From NCBI RefSeq assembly GCF_027244095.1, contig NC_069661.1, forward strand, positions 175,196,501 to 175,260,500: a DNA stretch of 64,000 bases. The letters are read 5' to 3'. Shown one piece after another: positions 27,200 through 35,297 of this stretch (positions are counted from its first letter, which is position 1; the number at the start of each line of letters is the position of its first letter). The notes under the pieces are model-generated. The model was not told where the DNA came from. It saw only the letters and a program-made list of their open reading frames with translations, and did not search any database. The DNA comes from Hemicordylus capensis. Its lineage: Eukaryota; Chordata; Lepidosauria; Squamata; Cordylidae. The translations under genes and the position numbers were made by a program.

Positions 27200-29437
27200 C
27201 ACTGTGACACATGCAGTATTTTTAACATGTGAATTCTTGAAGGCACAAAAAGCAACTAAACTCACAAGAATGTAAAGATATAAAACAGGTATATTTATGC
27301 AAATATGCATTAGCAGAAACATTTCAACCCAGAACTTAACATATTCCCATCCCACATATTTCTCCCCGCCGACAACCCCGTCTCGAAAGCATAGGTTACA
27401 TTCAGCCGCCCAGTGCAGGTCACAGTAATATTTGGCTGCCCAGTGCAGCGCAGGGCAGTGGAAGCGACCACACTACCCAAGACAGACTAAAGAAGATTTG
27501 GGGGGGGGGCCAAGGTGTGTGGAGGTCCAGGACTTCGGCCATGGGTAAGAGTCCCTCTATTAGACAACATTTTAGAAAGAAAGAAAGAAAGAAAAAGAAT
27601 TTCCAGTTCTCCCAAGTTTTGCCATTTCCAGTTCTCCCTAATGTTGCTATGCCAGGTTCAGACATTATGCTGTAATGTGTGCAGGGGCATAACTATAACA
27701 GGGCAAGGGGAGACAGTTGTCTCGGGGCCCACTGCCTTGGGGGCCCCCAGAGGCAAGTCACATGACTGACTCCCCCAGCCGCGCATCCACTCGGGCTTCC
27801 TTCAGTTGTATTCATCCTCCAAAATTGATGTGAGTGTTAAGACCTGGAGCTACCAGAACATCATGTTTTTCTCTAGTACCATTAAATGACTTGCATCGTT
27901 CACAATTTGCAAAACCTTTTAAAAAATAATTTAGGATGATGTTTTATTGTGGCACATAGGTAGGTAGGTGTGTGTGTGTGTGTGTGTGTTTTTTTTGTTA
28001 CCACTATTCAGTGTCATTTAAGATTTCTTTACTTCATGAGCTGAGCTTCAGTGCGGGGGTGCATTTTAAAATCTTGTCTCTGGGCCCACTCCAACCTTGC
28101 TACGCCCCTGAATGTGTATACAGATGTATGTACACTTCTCCACTTGTTTGTGTGAATGACTGTAAGGTAAAGTTGTGCTGTTGAGTTGATGTCAAGTCCT
28201 GGCACCCACAAAGCCCTGTGGTTGTCTTTGGTAGAATACAGGAGGGGTTTACCATTGCCTTCTCCCGTGCAGTATGAGATGATGCCTTTCAGCATCTTCC
28301 TGTATCACTGCTACCCAATATAAGTGTTTCCCTCTTGCTCTCTAGGCAAGTTACTTCCCCACTGTGCCATTAGGTGGCTGTGAATGACTGTGCCTATGTT
28401 CATTTTAAAAGTGAACCTGGATACAGGTCCTTCAAATGCATGGTACACATTAGGAAGAATACTTTTGTACCTGTGTTCAGCATAACATATGAATGACTGT
28501 ACCTTGTACAGATCTGTACCTGTGTACACCGTACACTTGTAGAAGTATTGAACATAATGTGAATGGGCCTATGTCACAGGAAGAAAACAAAGGTACAGAA
28601 CTCTGGAAGGGTTGCAAATACTCCAGAATCCCAGCTCCGTGAATCATGGAGATTCAGACCGTTCATTTAGCCCAAGCATGCCAAAATCCACCACCACTCT
28701 CGGCGGGTCTGCGCCTATTAGAACAGCTGCCTTCTCGTTCACACTAGGTGGAAGAAGGATTGCCGTTTTTCTAACTGGCTGACTTGTATGCTTTTAACAG
28801 TTGCTAAATTAGGCACTATTCTGTTGACGCAACTTTTCTCTATAGAAATTCAATGAAAGAGAAACGTCGCCTGTTGAAATACTGCCCACTACAAAGCTAG
28901 TAAAAACACAAGAACTCTGTCGCGGGCGCGGGATGGAGTAGTGGCACTCCTAGGAAGAAGTTGGTTTAGCCATCCTCCCGTTGGCTTAGCCAATGATGTT
29001 CTGAGAACAGTCGCTGTAAGGGCCTCCACAGCAAGACCCTGCAGAGCGCGCGACGGTCACCCAAGAAGGCACCCCTTTGGCGCCGCGCGCGTCCATGCCC
29101 ACTTTCCTCTTCCGCGAGACGTGGGCGGCGACTTAGCCCGCCGAGAGGGAGGGCCAATCACCTCAGTCCAGCGCTTGGCCCGCTCGCTGGCCACCGCAGA
29201 GAGTAGATTCGCCTGCGCTAGCGTCTGGGCGCGCGTTATGGCCAGCATGAAGTCTGCGGGCAAGGCGGTCGTTTTGACGACATCTTTGGTGGTCGAGGGA
29301 GGGCTGGTGGAAGTCTGAGGAAAGCTCAGCCGCTTAGCTGAGTCTGAGTCGGAAGACCAGGGAGCGGGGGTGTTGCCTGTGGATGGCCCTCCTGGCACAG
29401 CCCGGAGGCGCGAGCTCGAGCGCCTCGTCAGCGCCAT
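3775..29437 (-). CDS. Ten-exon gene for a 414-residue TPR protein (unnamed)
   Basis: Coding exons in order: 29162-29437, 26828-26917, 24523-24630, 22391-22475, 15087-15148, 13677-13859, 12642-12706, 8687-8766, 5963-6112, 3775-3920. They total 1245 nt (414 codons plus TGA) with no internal stop, and every junction has GT/AG ends and matching phase. Residues 1-60 are Ser/Pro/Thr-rich and look disordered. Residues about 66-240 form four TPR-like helix pairs: one ending [17 protein letters not shown], then [20 protein letters not shown], then [19 protein letters not shown] (about 176-206), then a fourth at about 208-240. The C-terminal 150 residues match nothing I know. No signal peptide or membrane segment is seen, so a cytosolic scaffold or co-chaperone-type role is a family-level guess. 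Phase consistency over ten exons makes a functional gene likely. Several short exons were found by eye, so small boundary errors are possible. Confidence 0.82.
5521..5897 (-). mobile_element. GC-rich repeat, possible Helitron relative
   Basis: An abrupt GC-rich island between AT-rich flanks. The minus strand ends in CAGCTAG followed by T, which fits a Helitron 3' end, and begins TCTTTATATATATTTCTC. The base before that start is T and not A, and the terminal hairpin is weak, so assignment is tentative. It is in intron 9 of the TPR gene, about 65 bp downstream of exon 9. Confidence 0.4.
5963..6112 (-). CDS. TPR gene, coding exon 9
   Basis: 150 nt, phase 1 to 1, acceptor TTCTTAAATTAG and consensus donor ACG|GTAAGT. 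Encodes a polar stretch including [20 protein letters not shown] and [14 protein letters not shown]. No domain recognised. Confidence 0.73.
6793..7123. mobile_element. Inverted-repeat element (MITE)
   Basis: Left arm GGATGATACCATCCTGGCAC (6803 on) matches the right arm inverted, GGATGATATTGTCCTGGCAC, followed on both by ATG and ATTAG. About 330 bp, no coding. Intron 8 side, between exons 9 and 8. Confidence 0.6.
8687..8766 (-). CDS. TPR gene, coding exon 8
   Basis: 80 nt, phase 2 to 1, acceptor ATATTTTATAG and donor TCAG|GTAATC. Encodes [20 protein letters not shown] and AFVPTS. Only one frame is open and it is the one that joins exons 7 and 9. Confidence 0.73.
9125..10741 (+). mobile_element. 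Tc1-like transposon, copy A, full length
   Basis: 1617 bp with perfect TA target duplications at 9123-9124 and 10742-10743. Terminal inverted repeats of about 205 bp begin CAGTGAGGGAAATA. Each arm repeats that motif at its inner end (about 9300-9328 and 10541-10566), the IR/DR layout known from fish and frog Tc1 elements. It lies in intron 8 of the TPR gene. Confidence 0.95.
9503..10525 (+). pseudogene. Tc1 transposase, copy A, one premature stop
   Basis: Starts at [20 protein letters not shown], preceded by a TATAAAAG box at 9446-9453, and would be 340 codons, the normal length. An N-terminal paired-like helix-turn-helix region is followed by a DDE domain: D153 in [11 protein letters not shown]244 in [11 protein letters not shown] and E279 in [11 protein letters not shown], the spacing known for the Sleeping Beauty family. 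A TAG replaces the usual tryptophan at codon 268 (10304-10306). No frameshift is seen, so this copy is young or its decay is slight. Confidence 0.93.
10970..11261 (+). repeat. L2-like LINE 3' end
   Basis: The end of the ORF2 frame is visible ([18 protein letters not shown] then stop), followed by a T-rich UTR, ACCACCCTGAGCCTTTTGGA and an AAAT tail (11226-11261). Confidence 0.75.
11263..12611. mobile_element. Element built of ~145-bp tandem units, longest copy
   Basis: About eight diverged units with a recurring GAACCAAATTTGGTACAG core at roughly 11356, 11500, 11648, 11778, 11913, 12071, 12263 and 12409. Each unit also holds forms of GATGATGTCATCCACCCC and CAAGATGGC. It begins near TTAGCCTATTTTCC and ends near GGAAAGCAGGCAGATCAG, which are imperfect inverted matches. 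Four copies in the window share these ends, so this is a dispersed element and not a fixed satellite. Class unknown. Confidence 0.75.
12642..12706 (-). CDS. TPR gene, coding exon 7
   Basis: 65 nt, phase 0 to 2, acceptor TAGTATGTCTCAG and donor GATAA|GTAAGT. Encodes [20 protein letters not shown] plus D. The phase matches exons 6 and 8 exactly. The donor lies about 30 bp from the end of a tandem-repeat mobile element (see 11263-12611). Confidence 0.75.
13677..13859 (-). CDS. TPR gene, coding exon 6
   Basis: 61 codons, phase 0 to 0, acceptor CTATTTTTCAG and donor AAG|GTAAGC. Encodes [20 protein letters not shown] and [20 protein letters not shown], a fourth TPR, then a polar loop ending in HEK. 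Confidence 0.83.
13985..14330 (-). repeat. Old LINE-like fragment
   Basis: Reverse-strand sequence with GCTGCTGCATGTTGAACCAG, GAGTTTCTGAGTAATTTTTA and GGCAGTCTCATGTACAAACA resembles widespread reptile LINE copies; intron 5 of the TPR gene. Confidence 0.4.
15087..15148 (-). CDS. TPR gene, coding exon 5
   Basis: 62 nt, phase 1 to 0, acceptor TTGTCTCTAG and donor TCT|GTGAGT. Encodes [20 protein letters not shown], a typical second TPR helix ending in the DPLN turn. Confidence 0.83.
15538..15933. mobile_element. Palindromic hAT-type MITE
   Basis: 396 bp, ends TAGGGATGTGCAC and GTACATCCCTA, perfect 8-bp duplication ACATGGAC (15530-15537, 15934-15941). The interior is close to one long inverted repeat, for example AGAGCAGGTCCTTACCTGCT against AAGTAAGGACCTGCTCTC. 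Intron 4 of the TPR gene. Confidence 0.88.
16365..16666. mobile_element. MITE with CTTTCCAGACTAG termini
   Basis: About 300 bp; TIRs read CAGGGTGCTTTCCAGACTAG and, inverted, CTGGGCACTTTCCAGACTAG. A related copy lies at 48489-48842. CAG-type ends favour hAT, but no 8-bp duplication was confirmed. Confidence 0.65.
18628..18762. mobile_element. Small MITE nested in the hAT element
   Basis: About 135 bp with ends AGGGGTTCTCAACCTTGGGT and its inverted match ACCCAAGGTTAAGAACCCCT, and a palindromic middle (TGGGAGT near both arms). No clear target duplication. The hAT-like TIR suggests a MITE of that superfamily. Confidence 0.65.
18866..18904. repeat. (GATA/GACA)n microsatellite
   Basis: Tetranucleotide run inside the nested hAT element, after an L2-like tail. 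Confidence 0.95.
19803..19945 (+). repeat. Sauria-type SINE, 3' part
   Basis: GGGCCAGTCAGTTACCTCTC, CACAGGGTTGTTGCGAGGGT and GGAGGAAGAGCAAGATATAA; the head is missing. Confidence 0.7.
20080..20672. mobile_element. ~145-bp-unit element, second copy
   Basis: Starts TTTTAGCCTACTTTCCAGTA and runs four units (cores near 20178, 20335, 20482, 20630), then is cut off by the TAGGGATG element at 20675. Confidence 0.72.
20675..21150. mobile_element. TAGGGATG-family element, partial
   Basis: Begins TAGGGATGTGCGCAAAACCG followed by repeated TTCGAATTTGAACC motifs. The right end is not clear, so the boundary is approximate. It truncates the tandem-unit element before it. Confidence 0.55.
22000..22262 (+). 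repeat. SINE-like repeat C, copy 2
   Basis: Full-length: CTCTGCTAACCTGGCAAAGA, CCCTATCCACCCCCAGCA, TGTGAGCCATTTGGGGACAG, GGAAGGGCGGTATAGAAAT, then a GAAT tail (22233-22262). It lies about 130 bp from exon 4. Confidence 0.75.
22391..22475 (-). CDS. TPR gene, coding exon 4
   Basis: 85 nt, phase 0 to 1, after a strong pyrimidine tract and acceptor CTTCCTCTCTCCAG and before donor TGTG|GTAAGA. It ends in [11 protein letters not shown], the first helix of the third TPR, which joins GKIKEAIC in exon 5 across a split glycine codon. Confidence 0.7.
23109..23153. repeat. (GT)n microsatellite, interrupted
   Basis: Intron 3 of the TPR gene. Confidence 0.95.
24523..24630 (-). CDS. TPR gene, coding exon 3 (two possible donors)
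   Basis: Encodes a full [18 protein letters not shown] through [10 protein letters not shown], phase 0 to 0 with donor AAG|GTATAG. A stronger-looking donor, ATCC|GTAAGG, lies 5 nt earlier (exon then 24528-24630, ending in phase 1). That form would be in frame only with exon 5, skipping exon 4. Confidence 0.78.
25015..25415 (+). repeat. Old interspersed repeat, LINE- or SINE-derived
   Basis: GGATCAGGCCCAAGGCCTAT, CCACAGGCAAGAAATGAGAG and TTTTAAAGCCATCCAAGCTA are blocks I recall from many copies in squamate DNA; family not certain. Confidence 0.5.
26430..26745 (+). repeat. LINE 3' end (L2/CR1-like)
   Basis: TGTAAACCACCTTGAGCAAG, AGGCACGGGGTAGAAATG and an AAAT tail. Intron 2 of the TPR gene, about 80 bp from exon 2. 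Confidence 0.6.
26828..26917 (-). CDS. TPR gene, coding exon 2
   Basis: Thirty codons, phase 0 to 0, after the acceptor ATTTATTTCAG and before donor CTG|GTAATT. It encodes [20 protein letters not shown] followed by [10 protein letters not shown], completing the TPR begun in exon 1. The donor is weak. Confidence 0.78.
27177..27202. repeat. (AC)n microsatellite
   Basis: 13 units, intron 1 of the TPR gene. Confidence 0.95.
27682..28110 (+). mobile_element. hAT-type MITE, plus orientation
   Basis: Ends CAGGGGCATAACTATA and CTTGCTACGCCCCTG, flanked by AATGTGTG (27674-27681) and AATGTGTA (28111-28118), 7 of 8 matching. It is in intron 1 of the TPR gene and is the inverted partner of 30396-30779. 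Confidence 0.82.
28165..28385 (-). repeat. tRNA-headed SINE B, copy 1
   Basis: Minus-strand copy; on the plus strand CACAAAGCCCTGTGGTTGTC ... TGTGCCATTAGGTGGCT. Intron 1 of the TPR gene. Confidence 0.7.
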
Positions 29438-29765
29438 CCGCCCCCTACAGCCTGTGCAGGGGCGCCACTGGTGTTCGGCGTGCCGTTGTCAGGGAGCGGG
29501 AGACGACGCGCGGCGAACGCCCACCGGTTCTAAGATAGAGCTTTGGCAGCAACCGTAGAGAGAGGAAGATACTGAGGAAGGGAGGGCGGTTGCATTACTT
29601 CAGTGACTAGAGTAATGGAACGCTCCACACACCCGTTTCCTGTGAGATCTCCCTTTCATATGGTTACAGTGGTCTCCATGTACGGAGCCCTAAGACTTGG
29701 GAGTCCGCATTCGCGGGCTTGCGGGAGAGTTGAATAGAGCGGGTGATGACGGACGTGACGTGACA
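28915..29765 (-). promoter_or_regulatory. CpG-island promoter of the TPR gene
   Basis: About 850 bp of GC-rich, CpG-dense DNA in an otherwise AT-rich, CpG-poor setting; the only comparable stretch (35.7-36.4 kb) lies in a Helitron. It holds the start codon at 29437. About 320 bp upstream of the start, GGACGTGACGTGAC (29751-29764) carries a TGACGT CRE-type core. There is no TATA box at an obvious spacing, as expected for a CpG-island promoter. The transcription start itself cannot be placed. Confidence 0.65.
29162..29437 (-). CDS. TPR gene, coding exon 1
   Basis: The ATG lies at 29437-29435 inside the CpG island. The exon gives 92 codons, starting [14 protein letters not shown] and ending [10 protein letters not shown]. 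The donor is GAG|GTGATT at 29161-29156. The last residues are the first helix of a TPR whose second helix is in exon 2. The start context has C at -3 and G at +4, which is only fair, but the reading frame and the helix continuity support this start. Confidence 0.72.
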
Positions 29766-30395
29766 AATTAAAAGAAGAGTCTGGGTAAACGCCTGATCGA
29801 GTAGAATCCTAATTGCGCACAGGATTTTGGATACCTGGGCGTTTGGTTCCCCCCCCCCCCCATGCGGTCCATGGACAGGGTGACCCATTTGATGATTTTG
29901 AGGGCACCATTCTGCATGTAAGAATCCAGATAGATCCAACGGTCACCTTTTTCTGCAGTTTAACAAGATTGAACTTTGCTGCACTTCGAAGTGTATTTGT
30001 GTGCGGAATGACTTTCGACATTACTCTGTGATTATTTTAGAAAATGCACAGCCCGAACCTATGCATCTTTCCCCGAAACAGCCCCACTGATTTCAATTGA
30101 GCTTACTCTCGAGTAAGCACGCACAGGATTGGAGACCTAGGCAAAAGCCTACAGTGCTAGCGAAATGTGTTCACTTGGATATCTAGCTTGACTATTATGT
30201 AATTGTCTGCATCTTGATAGCATGTATCTAACTTCATTAATAACATGAATAACATAACAAATAGGGACTTAAACAATTAAAATGCCTGGTATGCCAAACT
30301 GAAAATTGTTCTTGTGCAAACTGATCAGTTTCCAGTGTTTTCTTCCTAATTCTACACCATCTGGAAGTGTTTTGTAGGTTATAAATTGTTTACAA

Positions 30396-30779
30396 CAGGG
30401 GCATAGCAAGGTGGGAGTGGGCCCAGAGACAAGATTTTAAAATGGGCCCCTCACTGAAGCTCAGCTCATGAAGTAAAGAAATCTTAAATGAGGCTGAATA
30501 GTGGTAACAAAAAGCAGATTAAAATTTGATCAGAGTGTATGTGTGTGTGCGCGCCCCACAATAGAACATCATCCTAAATTGTTTTTTTAAAGGTTTTGTA
30601 AATTGTGGACGATGCAAGTCATAAAACTCACATCAGTTTCAGAGGATAAATACAACTGAAGGAAGCCTGGGCGGGTGTGTGGCTGGGCGAGTCAGTCATG
30701 TGACTTGCCTCTGGGGGGCCCCCAAGGCAGTGGGCCTCCAGACAACTGTCTCCCCTTGCCCTATTATAGTTATGCCCCT
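30396..30779 (-). mobile_element. hAT-type MITE, minus orientation
   Basis: Same family as 27682-28110, reversed: begins CAGGGGCATAGCAAGG and ends ATTATAGTTATGCCCCT. Flanks GTTTACAA and TTTACAA suggest a worn 8-bp duplication. Confidence 0.78.
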
Positions 30780-31639
30780 TTACAACTTGGTTGCCACCAT
30801 CAGGAGCCATCTGGGCCAAGTGTTTCCTGCTTTTTCTTATAGGATTTTCTATTTTTGGAAAAGCTTTCACACATTAATTTTAAAATCCTGTATGACACTC
30901 TTCACCTACCTATGCCCGCAACTGTACAACTGTAAACATATTTACTAGGGAATAAGTTTCTTTGGACAGTGGAATTTACTGTTGAGTGTGCATAGTACTG
31001 GTTGCCTGTCTGTTTAAGAGAAATAAATGTATGAGATTATTGTCTCTTAAATACCACTGCTGCCTCGTTTCAAATAAATCCCTACAGAGGCTGAGGGATT
31101 TAGATCATTTAGATCAAAGTTAGTATCCCTTCATTTGCTTTTTATGAAACATCAGAAGCCTTTTAAATGATATTTTTGCCTTTGTGAAAGAGAGGATTAG
31201 GAACAATTTTACTCTGATGTAGATAGAGAACTAATTTTAATCATTACATATTAAGCTGTTACTACAGCTGTTTTCTGCTTTAGTCAGATTGTCCTTCATA
31301 ATCAAGTGATCTCCCCTCTCCCCATATTTCTAACAATGGCAGATTTCCACCACCTAGTGGATAATCTCTGTACTCCCAACTGAAGGATGTCTGTAAAACA
31401 CAAAAGATGATTAACCAGGCAATATCCTATACTACAGCTAAAGGTTTCAGGATTCTGTTCCGATCCAGCGCAACAGGAGAGGAGAAAACAAGCCAAAAAA
31501 AACCTCTCAAAGAGATATAGCCCTCCAAGCTACTTCCCCAGTGCCCATGGCAGTATCACCAACACACACCATCATGAGACAACTTGGGTCAAGCATGGAA
31601 GGAGCCAGTCCAAACACTGTGATGGGGGATATGCACCCA

Positions 31640-32195
31640 TGGTGTCAGCCTACCCATTGCCAGCCTGTCCACTAGGCAGACCTAATCAGTTGCCTAGAGC
31701 ACCAATTCTTGGGGGTTCCCTCAGCTTTCTGGGCAGAGAGCGTATGGGACTGCCTCCTGGCTGGTCTGTGGCTTGCTTTCCTCCTCCTTCCCGTTCAGTG
31801 CATTCTGTCCCTGCCCCTCCCTCTTCTCTCTTTCTGCTGCGACTGAGACTCCATCCTGCTGTCTCAAGTGCTCAGACCCCAAAACAGGCAATAATTGGGG
31901 CATGCAATTGTTGGCTAAGGCTTGGTTGGTTGTGGAGGGTAGCAATAGAGGAAGGTTAGGCATTGGGCAGGCTCCCAGCTTCACAACTCTTTTCACTCTC
32001 TCACTGTCTGTATCCCCAAACCAGTGCAGGCTAGTCATTCACAGGTCATCCGCGTGGGCTGGTCATTCGACAATGGTGAATGAGCAGCTTGAGCAGCACA
32101 AGTTAAAGCCAGGGCTCTGCACTTCTTGCCTGGGCAGGGGGGCAATGGCACACCTTGCCTAGTGCACCAAAAACTGTCAGGCCAGCCCTGAGTCT
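31640..32195. repeat. Repeat with partial inverted ends
   Basis: GTTGCCTAGAGCACCAATTC near the left and CTTGCCTAGTGCACCAAAAA with GGCCAGCCCTG at the right look like related segments of a MITE. Boundaries uncertain. Confidence 0.35.
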
Positions 32196-32254
32196 ACCAC
32201 ACCATACATACAAAGCACACATCCCACCTGACACAAGGATGTCGCAGCATGTTT

Positions 32255-32415
32255 TTAATTTTATTTTTTATTTTTACATTTTATATCCCGCTCTTCCTCC
32301 AAGGAGCCCAGAGTGGTGTACTACATACTTAAGTTTCTCCTCACAACAACCCTGTGAAGTAGGTTAGGCTGAGAGAGAAGTGACTGGCCCAGAGTCACCC
32401 AGCAAGTGTCATGGG
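32255..32415 (-). repeat. Sauria-type SINE, 3' part
   Basis: Reverse copy: TATATCCCGCTCTTCCTCCA to CCAGAGTCACCCAGCAAG, very close to the copy at 41506-41741 but without the tRNA head. Confidence 0.75.
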
Positions 32416-33113
32416 GTGCAAGCAGCCAGAGACTGGAGGCAAAAAGCCAGCAAGGCCCCAGCACAGAAAGGGTGGGAAGTGTTGAATCCTCTCTTATACC
32501 TCTCCTCACAAATACACACACCACTGATAACCATATTTTTGACCACACAACCCAAAGAGAAGGAAGATAACTCCCTTGGGAGGGGTCAGACATGTGCAGC
32601 AAACACACAGGCCTCTCCAGGGTCATGGTTCAGATCACCATGAAAAAACAACATCCATCTGCAGGAAAACATCCTTCTTGCCAGAGGAGACAGTGGGATA
32701 AATCACAAGGCCAGCCCTGACTGCACTCATGCAGGTAAGAATGCTGTTGTATCATAGTGCCGAGCCCCAAAATGAAAACCAAGCAAACAGGATTGAAGCT
32801 TAGCCAGTGGGAATGGTAAAAGCAAGACCAGCCTCACCTTTTGCGTGCCTGGCCGGAAACATGACAGAAACAAGAGAGGAGGAACAGGCAGGTCTTGAAC
32901 CCACACTGTCCAGTCCACAGAGCAGCTCTCTAACTGCAGCTGAACATGTCAGGGAGCATTTATCATCGCAGAGCCCCTTGCTCCTTGACTTAGCCATATA
33001 CAGAAGGGCTGCATGTAGAGCCCGAGACCTGTGGAACAGTACAGCAAAGGTCACATGTTGAAGACGGTCACAGCTCCCTCTGGAAAGGGCTAGTAGCCAG
33101 TCATGGAGCCACC

Positions 33114-33215
33114 TGGTTGGCTGAGATGCAGCAGTCTCTCCAGTGTGGCTGTGAAAGCTGCTAGCAGCTCCCAGAAATAGGCACACTTGAGAGATTACTG
33201 CATCTCAGCCAATCA
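33114..33215. repeat. Short strong palindrome
   Basis: Arms 33114-33147 and 33182-33215 (GGTTGGCTGAGATGCAG and its inverse CTGCATCTCAGCCAATC) around a 34-bp loop. Possibly the core of a small MITE. Confidence 0.6.
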
Positions 33216-33577
33216 GAGGGAGCACAGGTGGGGCCAGGCAGCTGCTTCTCACAACAGGTGAGTTGCCTTTGGGTTTAGCTATCCAATCTCGCCACGCACA
33301 TTCCATCCTTGTTTGCTTGGTCATCCAGCCATCCAGCAGCCCTTATCATTTCCTCACCCACCTCCCCAACTGACTGCCTCATCTACCATACCAGCTGCTA
33401 CCCCATCAGTGCCTCTACCCCATCGGTGCCATGGTGTTTGTGGGGTCAGAATGGGTCTGGGAGAGTGAAGTGGGAGTATCTGTGGTGTCCTGCTCTTGTC
33501 TCAATGGCTGCTTTTATTAGTGTTACCTCTGGAGTTAATACAACATTGCACCATAATCAGGGCATCTCCTGATTAGA

Positions 33578-33835
33578 CCCCTGCTAACTTGGCAAAGCAG
33601 CACCTTTTAACATGGTGATTCTCTTTATTTAGCAGGGGGAGAATAACTGGCCCTATCCACCCCCAGCACAGTACCTCCAGTGACTGTTGCTGGTGTCTAT
33701 CTTGTGTTTTTATTTTTAGATTGTGAGCCCTTTGGGGACAGGGATCCATCTTATCTTAATTATTATTTCTCTGTGTAAGCCGCTCTGAGCCATTTTTGGA
33801 AGGGCGGTATAGAAATTGAATTAATTAATTATTCA
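33578..33835 (+). repeat. SINE-like repeat C, copy 3
   Basis: Full-length copy with AGCAGGGGGAGAATAACTGG and TTTTTGGAAGGGCGGTATAG, ending in AATT and ATC repeats. Confidence 0.75.
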
Positions 33836-34005
33836 TCATCATCATCATCTCCAGAGTCTAGCAGGGCATATGATTTTGTGTAAGTCCCTCCAGCAGTCAG
33901 AGTTATACGGTGGTGCAGATAATGCCAGCATGATGGAGGCACATCTCAAGTTCTGTCAGCAGGCAGAGAACGACACCAGGTCCTATGTCACTCAAACTGT
34001 TTTTC

Positions 34006-34345
34006 GCTTACTTTCCTTAAGCTTATCAGATCACCTGGCTCTGTGTGTGTGTGTGTGTGTGTGTCCCTACCAACTTAGCAATGCCTAGACCAATATGATT
34101 CATGAACCAAACTGAGTACAGTTGTAGGGACAACTGTAGGGACACGTCAATGGCAAAGAGAGTGACACATCAAATGCATAGTTTGTGATGCTGTCATCCA
34201 CCCCAATTCAAGGTGGTAGATGCATAAATATTTGAGGCACAAGTAGGCTAACTTGTGAACCTCCAAAATGATTGAACCAAATTTGCTACAGCTGTAAGGG
34301 CACATAGGAACACCTCAATGGCATAGTTTGTGATCCACTTATCGT
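34006..34345. mobile_element. ~145-bp-unit element, third copy, truncated
   Basis: Starts CTTACTTTCCTTAAGCTTAT, contains a GT microsatellite in the usual 5' position, and holds two units (cores near 34104 and 34274). Confidence 0.65.
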
Positions 34346-34894
34346 GGCTACTAGGCGGCTAGCCCACCTAATCCCCCCTCCCCTTAAATGAGGTTAATGG
34401 AACGAGTGCTCCGTTAGCCTCATTTTTTTGATTGTATGCCGCAACAGCATGCAGCAACACATGAGCAGACCCATGACCTGCAGCCAGGCTCCCAGCTTCA
34501 GGTGTCCTGTATGCCTGCATGGGGCATCCTGGAACTCCCAGGGGCCACGAGGCCCACCATCCCCCCAGCCTCCACCAGCTCTGTGACGGAGCCGGCCGTT
34601 GTGTGGGCGGCTGATCCATCCGCCCAGGGCTGCAGGCATGATCGTCTGCGGGGAGAGCAGGCTAAGCCCACTCTCCCCACAGAGCCCGGTAAAGCTCTTC
34701 TCACAAATTGTGTGAAGCGCCTCACTAACTTGTTCAACTATAGGATTATATCTAAATAGATGGCATTATGATTATGTAATAGTATAAATATAGTTTAATC
34801 CTTCCTTGAATTCAGTAGTTTTGCAAAATATTAGCACATTTAAAACAAGCTCTCTGTATATTAACTTGATGTAGTGTAGCCTAAATCACACTGC

Positions 34895-35153
34895 TAACCC
34901 CTGCTAACTGGGCAAAGAGGCACCTTTTACTGTGGTGATTTTCTTTATTTAGCAGGGGGAGAGTAACTGGCCCTATCCACCCCCAGCACAGTACTTCCAG
35001 TGACTGTTGCTGGTGTCTAGCTTATGTTTCTTTTTAGAATGTGAGCCCTTTGGGGACAGGGATCCATCTTATTTATTTATTATTTCTCTTTGTAAATCTC
35101 CCTGAGCCATTTTTGGAAGGACGGTATAGAAATCAAATAAATAAATAAATAAA
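34895..35153 (+). repeat. SINE-like repeat C, copy 4
   Basis: Full-length copy with AACCCCTGCTAACTGGGCAA and a TAAA tail. It lies 145 bp from the Helitron end. Confidence 0.75.
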
Positions 35154-35297
35154 ATATGTGGGTCAAGAACTATTGTCCATTCCTTATCCTGTTTCTGTAA
35201 TTTCTCACAGGTCCTCGGTAACTTTCGAAAGAGCAGATGTGATCCTTGCAGTAAATGAAAAAAACCCTGCCCAATATTAATTAATTATTATTATTAA

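Noticed and set aside
28941-29318. Plus-strand 125-codon frame in the CpG island
   Set aside because: It overlaps exon 1 of the TPR gene on the other strand, and the minus-strand frame has splice continuity into TPR exons. The plus frame is a GC-rich shadow.
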